From assembly GCA_964560135.1 (NCBI GenBank), contig CAZLKN010000001.1, positions 62,001-126,000 on the forward strand: a stretch of DNA of 64,000 nucleotides. The letters are read 5' to 3'. The stretch comes from CAZLKN01 sp964560135. GTDB lineage: Bacteria; Actinomycetota; JAICYB01. The notes under the pieces were generated by a model. The model saw only the letters and a program-made list of their open reading frames with translations. It had not been told where the DNA came from and did no database searches. Within the stretch, counting starts at the first letter, position 1, and each line of letters starts with the position of its first letter. Positions 58,586-64,000 of this stretch are shown one piece after another. The translations under genes were made by a program, and so were the position numbers.

Positions 58586-58611
58586 GGAATGTCGCCGAGG
58601 GGTCCGGCGTT
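58586..58611 (+). promoter_or_regulatory. SigR-type promoter of thioredoxin gene
   Basis: GGAAT (58586-58590) and GTT (58609-58611) with exactly 18 bases between, just upstream of the thioredoxin gene. It is the third copy of this pattern in the cluster. Confidence 0.7.
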
Positions 58612-58653
58612 ATCAAGGTGGACAACACACATCTAACGCACAGGAGGCACGCC

Positions 58654-58980
58654 ATGGCGCTGAACGTGGTCGACAAGGCGGGACTGAACACGCTCTTCAG
58701 TGAAGGACGCAGCGTCGTGGTGGACTTCTACGCCGACTGGTGCCATCCGTGCCACGCGCTGGCCCCCGAGATGGAGGCTCTGGCCGAACAGCACGCCGAC
58801 GAGGTCGCGGTGGTGAAAGTGGACGTGGACGCCGAGCCGGCCTTCGCCCAGGAGCTCGGGATCCTCGGGATCCCGACCGTGATCAGGTTCTCGGCCGCCG
58901 GCGAGGAGCTCGCCCGGTCGGTGGGTGCTGTCCCGGCGGGGGAGCTGGCGCACCGGCTCGGACTCAACGGCAAGGCCTGA
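58654..58980 (+). CDS. Thioredoxin
   Basis: A 108-residue cytoplasmic thioredoxin. Active site DFYADWCHPCHAL (C30, C33), where the common WCGPC is WCHPC, a change that would raise the redox potential. The cis-proline is in LGILGIPTVIRF. ATG has AGGAGG. It starts a unit with the TlpA-like and DUF3179 genes, under a SigR-like promoter. Confidence 0.92.
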   Translation: MALNVVDKAGLNTLFSEGRSVVVDFYADWCHPCHALAPEMEALAEQHADEVAVVKVDVDAEPAFAQELGILGIPTVIRFSAAGEELARSVGAVPAGELAHRLGLNGKA

Positions 58981-58983
58981 CCC

Positions 58984-59535
58984 GTGACGACGACTGAACC
59001 ACACACGCCCGGACGGCGGCGGTCATGGCTGCCGTTTCTCGCAGCCGGTGTCGTCGCCGCACTGGTGCTCGTGGTCGGCGTGCTCGTCGCGGGCGGGGGG
59101 TCCGAGGAAGAGCAGCCGGATCACGGATCCATCGCGGGCGTCACCCTCGCCGCGTTCCCTGAGGACGGCACCGTCGAGCTCGACGCCTTCCTCGGGAAGC
59201 CCCTCGTTCTGAACTACTGGGCGAGCTGGTGTGCCCCGTGCATCCAGGAGATGCCCGGGCTCCAGTCGGTGTACGAGCAGGTCGGCGACCAGGTGGAGTT
59301 CCTCGGTGTCAACATCCAGGACGCCCCCGAGCAGGCCGAGCGGCTGATCGAGGTCACCGGGGTCCGGTACCCGCTGGCCAGCGACCCCGTCGGAGACTGG
59401 TTCCAGGAGATCGGTGGTATCGGCATGCCGACGACGTTGTTCGTCGATGAGGAAGGAACGATCCGTGAGCGATTCACCGGGACCCTCGACGAGCGAGAGC
59501 TCCAAGAGCGGATCTCCCGTCACTTCGGGATCTGA
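58984..59535 (+). CDS. TlpA/ResA-like membrane-anchored thiol-disulfide oxidoreductase
   Basis: A 183-residue protein with an N-terminal helix (about 16-37) and an extracytoplasmic thioredoxin domain, active site NYWASWCAPCIQEMP (C83, C86), cis-proline in IGMPTTLFVD. It probably receives electrons from the CcdA-like protein and reduces exported substrates. GTG start lies three bases after the thioredoxin stop. Confidence 0.9.
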   Translation: MTTTEPHTPGRRRSWLPFLAAGVVAALVLVVGVLVAGGGSEEEQPDHGSIAGVTLAAFPEDGTVELDAFLGKPLVLNYWASWCAPCIQEMPGLQSVYEQVGDQVEFLGVNIQDAPEQAERLIEVTGVRYPLASDPVGDWFQEIGGIGMPTTLFVDEEGTIRERFTGTLDERELQERISRHFGI

Positions 59536-60778
59536 GCCTGCCTCCGGCCCCCAGGTGACGGTGGGTCGGGGTCTGGGTCTGAGTGTCCTCGTCGGCGTGA
59601 TCCTCATCGGAGGGTTCGTCGCCTGGCAGCTCGGCGGCGGCGACGCGAACCCTCCCCCGGTGGATGGGACCCCGGTGGCCGAGGATGCGGTGTTCCCCTG
59701 GGAGATGGCCGAGCCGCCGCCGTCACTCGTCCCCCTCGAGGAGATCCGGTCCGGGGGCCCGGCGCCCGACGGGATCCCGCCGATCGACCGTCCGCAGTTC
59801 GTGTCGGCGTCGGAAGCGCGGGACTGGCTCGAGCCGGACGAACCGGTGGTGGCGCTCGTCTACGATGGTGAGGCGCGCGCCTATCCGCTGCAGATCCTCA
59901 CCTGGCACGAGATCGTCAACGACACCGTCGGCGGGGATCCGATCACCGTCACCTTCTGTCCGCTGTGCAACTCTGCGATGGCCTTCGACCGCCGGGTGCC
60001 CACCACCGACGACGCCCGGAGGCTCCTCGACGGGGTGGACGAGGCGGTGCTGGACTTCGGGACGTCCGGGCGGCTCTACAACTCGAACCTCGTGATGTAC
60101 GACCGGCAGACGAAGTCGCTCTGGCTCCAGTTCACCGGACAGGCGGTCACGGGTCCATTCATGGAAACCGATCTGGACTTCGTCCCGGTCCAGATCCTCG
60201 CGTGGCGGGACGTGCGTTCGGCGCAACCCGACGTCCGCGTCCTCTCACGTGACACCGGGTTCGATCGCTCCTACGGACGCAACCCGTACGCCGGCTACGA
60301 CACGATCGAGGACCGTCCGTTCCTGTTCGATGGGCCCCTGGACGACCGGATGCGCGCGATGGACCGTGTCGCCACGATCGTCCGCGGCGACGACGCCGTG
60401 GCTTTCCCCTTCGACCGTCTCGACCGCCTCGCGGGGGAGGCGGGGCTGTCCGTCGTACACGAGCAGGTCGGTGGCGAGGACGTGGTTGTGCTGTTCAGGC
60501 GTGGCGCCGCCTCGGCCCTGGACACCGCCGAGATCGCCGAGGGCCGGGACGTCGGTGCGGTGGGTATCTTCGAGGCCAGCCGCGGGGACGAGCCCGTTCG
60601 GTTGCGGGTGCGCGACGACGTGTTCGTGGACGAGCAGACCGGCTCCACCTGGAACATCCTGGGCGAAGCTAAGAGCGGGCCGCTGTCGGGCTCCCGACTC
60701 CGTCCGTTGCACCACGACCACACGTTCTGGTTCGTATGGGCCGCGTTCCAGCCCGACACCCGGATCTGGGCCCCCTAA
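59465..60778 (+). CDS. DUF3179 family membrane-anchored protein
   Basis: A 437-residue protein with a low-complexity Ser-rich N-terminus, one helix (about 37-55, LGLSVLVGVILIGGFVAW) and the DUF3179 domain. Signatures are YPLQILTWHEIVND, VTFCPLCNSAMAFDR and WLQFTGQAVTG. The CPLC pair and nearby His suggest a metal or redox site. GTG 59465 was chosen for its perfect GGAAGGAA six bases upstream, though this overlaps the tlpA-like gene by 71 bases. Function of the family is unknown. Confidence 0.85.
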   Translation: MSDSPGPSTSESSKSGSPVTSGSEPASGPQVTVGRGLGLSVLVGVILIGGFVAWQLGGGDANPPPVDGTPVAEDAVFPWEMAEPPPSLVPLEEIRSGGPAPDGIPPIDRPQFVSASEARDWLEPDEPVVALVYDGEARAYPLQILTWHEIVNDTVGGDPITVTFCPLCNSAMAFDRRVPTTDDARRLLDGVDEAVLDFGTSGRLYNSNLVMYDRQTKSLWLQFTGQAVTGPFMETDLDFVPVQILAWRDVRSAQPDVRVLSRDTGFDRSYGRNPYAGYDTIEDRPFLFDGPLDDRMRAMDRVATIVRGDDAVAFPFDRLDRLAGEAGLSVVHEQVGGEDVVVLFRRGAASALDTAEIAEGRDVGAVGIFEASRGDEPVRLRVRDDVFVDEQTGSTWNILGEAKSGPLSGSRLRPLHHDHTFWFVWAAFQPDTRIWAP

Positions 60779-60801
60779 ATCTCTGGCGAACCGTGCCGCG
60801 G

Positions 60802-61824
60802 TCACGGTCCGGCGATACCGCCGGAGTGCTCCTCGTAGCGCAATCCGGGGGTCCAGCTGTGCACCTCGGTGCGGTTCGGATCCCGGAGGATCCTGACCTG
60901 GATCGCGCGGGCGATCCCGATCCCGGCCACGATCCCGAGGACGGCCACGATCGAGGACACGCCGAGCTGCGCCATCCCCGAGAGTCCGTGCCCGAGGTTG
61001 CAGCCACCGGCGATCCGCGCCCCGGCCCCCAGCAGGAACCCACCCACGAGCAGGCCCGCGTACCGGCTGGGGCGCTCACCCCGGACCCACCAGCCACCCG
61101 AGCGCAGTGCTCCGGCCAGCGCGCCGGGGACGAGCATCGCGAGGAAGGCCACGAGCCACCAGGGGGGCCGCCCACGGACGAGCCCCTCGACCGCGCCGAC
61201 GGTGCTCGGTCCGAAGGAGTGTCCGCTGGCTCCCGCCAGGGCCCACGCGGCGATCGTGACCCCACCGAGGGCCGTTCCTGCCAGGGGCCAGCCCCACCGC
61301 CACTCCCGACCTTCGCGTCCGCCCGTCCGGAACAGGACGACGATCACCACCACCGCCAGCGGGATCGCGACCGTCCATCGGGGGAGCCCGAGCACGCCGG
61401 GCAGCGACGCCTCCGGCCCGGCCCCGATGAGCGTCGGGCCGGGAAGGCGTACCCTGGCACCTGCGAGTTCGCCGGCCGCCCACCCCACGAGGCCTACAGC
61501 GGCGCCGAGCATCCCCGAGCCGAGCTTGTAGAACAGGCCCGAGTTGCACGAGGCGGCCACGACCATTCCGGCGCCCAGGATCGCCCCGCCGAGCGCGTTG
61601 GGGACCGGACGGAAGGCCAGAGCCTCGTTCAGCTCCCAGAGGCCGGAGGCGAAGACGGCCGTGAGACCGAGGACGGCGATCGCGACCCCGAGGGCCCACG
61701 CCTTGAACAGCGCGTAGCGCTGCTCGAACAGGCCGCGGAAGGTCGAGTGGAAACAGATGTCGCCGCGCTGCAGCACGTATCCGAAGACGAGACCGGAGAT
61801 CGCACCGGCCACGATCAGGCTCAC
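60802..61824 (-). CDS. YeeE/YedE-type sulfur-compound transporter
   Basis: A 340-residue membrane protein with about nine helices in two repeated halves. The conserved cysteines are in QRGDICFHSTFRG (C24), VVAASCNSGLFYKLGSG (C93) and IAGGCNLGHGLSGMA, the pattern of YeeE/TsuA thiosulfate transporters and YedE. GTG 61824 has GGGAGG. Uptake of thiosulfate or a reduced sulfur/selenium compound is inferred. It ends next to the redox cluster, where sulfur supply for thiols would make sense. Confidence 0.88.
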   Translation of the reverse strand: MSLIVAGAISGLVFGYVLQRGDICFHSTFRGLFEQRYALFKAWALGVAIAVLGLTAVFASGLWELNEALAFRPVPNALGGAILGAGMVVAASCNSGLFYKLGSGMLGAAVGLVGWAAGELAGARVRLPGPTLIGAGPEASLPGVLGLPRWTVAIPLAVVVIVVLFRTGGREGREWRWGWPLAGTALGGVTIAAWALAGASGHSFGPSTVGAVEGLVRGRPPWWLVAFLAMLVPGALAGALRSGGWWVRGERPSRYAGLLVGGFLLGAGARIAGGCNLGHGLSGMAQLGVSSIVAVLGIVAGIGIARAIQVRILRDPNRTEVHSWTPGLRYEEHSGGIAGP

Positions 61825-61846
61825 ACAGGACCTCCCGGATCGGGTC

Positions 61847-63163
61847 TCACCATGGTGTCCTGACGAGTGTCTGGATTGCCAACGCAACCACTGCCTGCCC
61901 CGCCAGCCACACTCGTGCCGCATGGTGGTCGATCCGGTCCCGGACACCGACCACCAGGGGCCAGGCTGCCACGAGCACCCAGGGGACGAACGGCAGCCAG
62001 ATCCGCTCCACCTCGCCCTTCGACATGCCGCTCAGATCCGCCGCCAGCACCGCTACGACCCCTGCCGCCACCAACAGCCCGGTCCCGTGATGGCGCAGCC
62101 GGACGAGCCCGGCAGCCGCCGCGGGGCCCACGGTCAGCGCGAACGCGCCGAGGTTGCCGAAGACGAAATAGGCGTAGGGACGACGGCTCGCCAGGCCCGC
62201 GAAGTATCGCTCCTGGGTGGCGGCCAGCCCGTCGAGCCACCAGAAGCCGTTGACCACGAAGGCGGCGGTGACTGCGGCGATGCCGATCGACCCGAATGCC
62301 AGCGGACGGATCCGCCGCCGCCAGATCGCCACGGCCAGGACGACCGCACCCAGGGGGACGAGTCCGTAGGAGGCGTGGAGGCCGAGGCCGCAGACGATCC
62401 CTCCGCCGAGTGCCTGGAGATCGCCGAGGAGGTCGCGGCGTCCGGTGGCGAGCACGATCAGAGCGATCCCCCAGGCTCCCATCCCCAGGTACAGGGCATC
62501 TGCGGAGGTGGCCAGCCAGATCGCCGCGGGGGCCAGGACGAGGAACGGCGCTGCGGCCCGCGCGCGCACCTCGCCGGCCATCTCGCGCAACGCCAGCAGG
62601 ACCCCCGGCACGGCGGCGGCCCCGCCGGCGATCACGAGGACGGCGGCCCAACCCGCGCCTCCGAGTCCGATCCGCCCCATCCACCACAGCAGGAGCAGGA
62701 ACCCGGGCGGATGTCCCTGCACGTGGATCGTGTACTCCGCGATGCGGTCGGTGAAGGTCTCGAGGAACGGACCCGGAGCGTCCACGAACTGGAGGCTGTG
62801 CAGGTAGTCCGGTCCGTGGCGCAGCGGCGCCGTCAGGGCGGCGGTCCCGTCCACGAGCGCCAGCGACACCGCCCAGGCCGCCGCCGCGGCCGCAGCCGAC
62901 CACAGCAGGGCCCGCCACGGCAGCCGCTCCGCGAATCCCGGTCCCCACCGGATCACACCGGCGGCGACGACCACGGGGAGCACCAGAAACAGGTTCAGCC
63001 TCGGGGATAGGTCGCCCATGATCGGCGGCGTCTCGACGAATACGCGTGTTCCCGCCGCCTCCACGATCCGGCCGGCGATGTGGCTGCCCACGACCAGCAC
63101 GACCCAGACGGCGAGGGCCGCCGTCGTGCGATCGGGCCTGGTGACGCGGTTGCGGATGGTCAT
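61847..63163 (-). CDS. GT-C-like polytopic membrane protein (glycosyltransferase?)
   Basis: A 438-residue protein with about 11 helices. The first periplasmic loop contains DLSPRLN, later YTIHVQGHPPGFLLLLWWMG with the His-Pro typical of GT-C sugar transferases such as PMT/ArnT relatives. A lipid-linked sugar donor is likely, acceptor unknown. ATG 63163. It shares the strand with the YeeE gene (22-base gap) and is divergent from a GT2 gene that could make its donor. Confidence 0.7.
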   Translation of the reverse strand: MTIRNRVTRPDRTTAALAVWVVLVVGSHIAGRIVEAAGTRVFVETPPIMGDLSPRLNLFLVLPVVVAAGVIRWGPGFAERLPWRALLWSAAAAAAAWAVSLALVDGTAALTAPLRHGPDYLHSLQFVDAPGPFLETFTDRIAEYTIHVQGHPPGFLLLLWWMGRIGLGGAGWAAVLVIAGGAAAVPGVLLALREMAGEVRARAAAPFLVLAPAAIWLATSADALYLGMGAWGIALIVLATGRRDLLGDLQALGGGIVCGLGLHASYGLVPLGAVVLAVAIWRRRIRPLAFGSIGIAAVTAAFVVNGFWWLDGLAATQERYFAGLASRRPYAYFVFGNLGAFALTVGPAAAAGLVRLRHHGTGLLVAAGVVAVLAADLSGMSKGEVERIWLPFVPWVLVAAWPLVVGVRDRIDHHAARVWLAGQAVVALAIQTLVRTPW

Positions 63164-63191
63164 GGGTTGTGCCGGGATGCGACCCCCTGGG

Positions 63192-63197
63192 TAGCAT
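63192..63197 (+). promoter_or_regulatory. -10 box of leaderless GT2 gene
   Basis: TAGCAT stands six bases before the GTG start at 63204, with no standard ribosome site. Confidence 0.45.
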
Positions 63198-63203
63198 CTC
63201 AGG

Positions 63204-63845
63204 GTGCCCGACGTCATCCTTCCCGTGCTCAACGAAGCCGAGGCGATCCCCTGGGTGCTCGACCGGATGCCGTCCGGCTACCGCCCGATCGTGGTGGACA
63301 ACGATTCCACCGACGGCTCGGCGGACATCGCCCGCGCGCGCGGCGCTCTCGTCCTCAACGAGCCGCAGCGCGGTTTCGGGGCCGCCTGCTACCGGGGTCT
63401 GCAGGCCGCCACCGACGACCTCGTGTGCTTCATGGACTGCGACGGTTCCCTGGATCCGCGGATGCTGCCGCATGTCGCCGAACCCGTCACCGCCGGCGTG
63501 GCGGATCTGATGCTGGGCGAGCGGATCCCCGAGCGCGGTGCCTGGCCCCCGCACGCCCGTATCGCCAACCGGGTGCTCGCCCTGGAGATGCGGCGTCGCT
63601 TCAAGCTCCGCCTGCGTGATCTCGGACCGATGCGGGCCGCCCGTCGCGAGGACCTGCTCGCGCTGGGCATCCGCGACCGTGGTTTCGGGTGGCCGTTGGA
63701 GATGGTGGTCCGCGCCGCCGAGGCCGACTGGCGCATCCGGGAGGTGCCGATCCCGTACTTGGCCCGGGCCGGCAAGTCGAAGGTGACGGGCACCGTGAAA
63801 GGCACGCTCCGCACGATCCGCGACATGGGCCGGGTGCTGCGGTGA
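63204..63845 (+). CDS. GT2-family glycosyltransferase
   Basis: A 213-residue cytoplasmic transferase of the dolichol-phosphate-mannose synthase type: VILPVLNEAEAIPWVL, IVVDNDSTDGSADIA, and the DxD-like site VCFMDCDGSLDP, then LGERIPERGAWPP and YLARAGKSKVTGT. It lacks C-terminal helices. It probably loads a sugar on a lipid carrier for the adjacent GT-C protein (inference). Confidence 0.9.
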   Translation: MPDVILPVLNEAEAIPWVLDRMPSGYRPIVVDNDSTDGSADIARARGALVLNEPQRGFGAACYRGLQAATDDLVCFMDCDGSLDPRMLPHVAEPVTAGVADLMLGERIPERGAWPPHARIANRVLALEMRRRFKLRLRDLGPMRAARREDLLALGIRDRGFGWPLEMVVRAAEADWRIREVPIPYLARAGKSKVTGTVKGTLRTIRDMGRVLR

Positions 63846-64000
63846 GCGACGCGGCGTTGATCGTGATCGCGAAGGCGCCGGTGCCGGGGAAGTCGAAGAC
63901 CCGACTGTGTCCACCGTGTACCCCGGAGCAGGCCGCCCGTCTCGCCGAGGCCGCGCTCGCCGACACGCTGGAGGCCGTGGCCGCCACTGCGGCGGTGCGG
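63842..64000 (+). CDS. TIGR04282-type glycosyltransferase/nucleotidyltransferase (5' part)
   Basis: The first 53 codons are in the window; the gene continues beyond 64000. GTG 63842 overlaps the GT2 stop (GTGA). The N-terminus ALIVIAKAPVPGKSKTRLCP matches the DUF2064/TIGR04282 nucleotide-binding loop (A-K-x-P-x-x-G-x-x-K-T-R-L). It forms a unit with the GT2 gene; donor unknown. Confidence 0.85.
   Translation, partial: MSDAALIVIAKAPVPGKSKTRLCPPCTPEQAARLAEAALADTLEAVAATAAVR

Noticed and set aside
1..64000. Search for tRNA, rRNA and riboswitch sequences
   Set aside because: Gaps between genes are short and none showed a cloverleaf, rRNA segment or recognisable riboswitch core by eye; a covariance-model scan would settle this.

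Overview
The window is about 70% G+C, very gene-dense (the largest gap is 280 bases, at 56871-57150) and written in actinobacterial style. It shows LPxTG/sortase surface display, a SigR/RsrA-type sigma and anti-sigma pair, a DUF222-HNH gene, a PfkB-type phosphofructokinase, many GTG/TTG starts and many leaderless-looking starts. Ectoine genes point to a salt-exposed lifestyle. A deep-branching class such as Nitriliruptoria or Acidimicrobiia fits, but nothing in the sequence fixes the genus. I saw no rRNA, tRNA, CRISPR array, integrase or IS element.

Layout. 1-9 kb: a cut-off secreted protein, a receiver-domain protein, a DNA glycosylase, a three-fold repeat protein, a small membrane protein, a ceramidase-like secreted protein, an aldo/keto reductase, an HNH protein, an acetyltransferase and an Fpg/Nei glycosylase. 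9-15 kb: tyrosine/homogentisate degradation (Lrp regulator, hpd, hmgA, an FAH-family hydrolase), a Uma2 nuclease, an MFS exporter and a cyclophilin. 15-26 kb: pfkB, DUF2203, amidase, nitroreductase, a TetR plus large membrane protein unit with a tandem operator, a secreted esterase, RNase D and an alpha/beta hydrolase. 26-33 kb: a lipoprotein, an NmrA-like protein coupled to a tricorn-type protease, a CPBP protease, an acetyltransferase and a phosphodiesterase-like protein. 33-39 kb: a CBS protein and a tightly overlapping sugar operon (GntR, alpha/alpha-barrel glycosidase, ROK kinase, phosphomannose isomerase-like). 39-42 kb: ectABC plus a membrane-anchored protein. 42-54 kb: cell-envelope genes (DUF6777 protein, LPRTG protein and its sortase, lipoprotein, subtilase, Ste24-like protease, second sortase), a sigma-70 factor and PutA. 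54-61 kb: a thiol-redox cluster. 61-64 kb: YeeE/YedE transporter, GT-C-like membrane protein, GT2 glycosyltransferase and the start of a TIGR04282-type transferase.

Two signals stand out. First, four genes for exported or membrane proteins (starts at 3161, 3532, 39824 and 45019) each have an upstream segment that pairs with their Shine-Dalgarno. Three stems are perfect at 11-12 bp and one pairs at 10 of 11 positions. Each stem ends 0-2 bases before the start codon, yet the four stems do not share sequence. This looks like a repeated RNA-switch design. Second, the redox cluster at 54.6-60.8 kb carries three GGAA(T/C)-N18-GTT promoters, the known SigR/SigH pattern, in front of the sigma gene, the divergent flavoprotein-CcdA pair and thioredoxin. 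This predicts a compact self-regulated disulfide-stress regulon.

Other notable points are a tandem GTTAC-N5-GTAAC operator that overlays the core promoter of a leaderless tetR, about a dozen TANNNT boxes placed 6-8 bases before start codons, and three convergent gene pairs whose stop codons share one CTAG.
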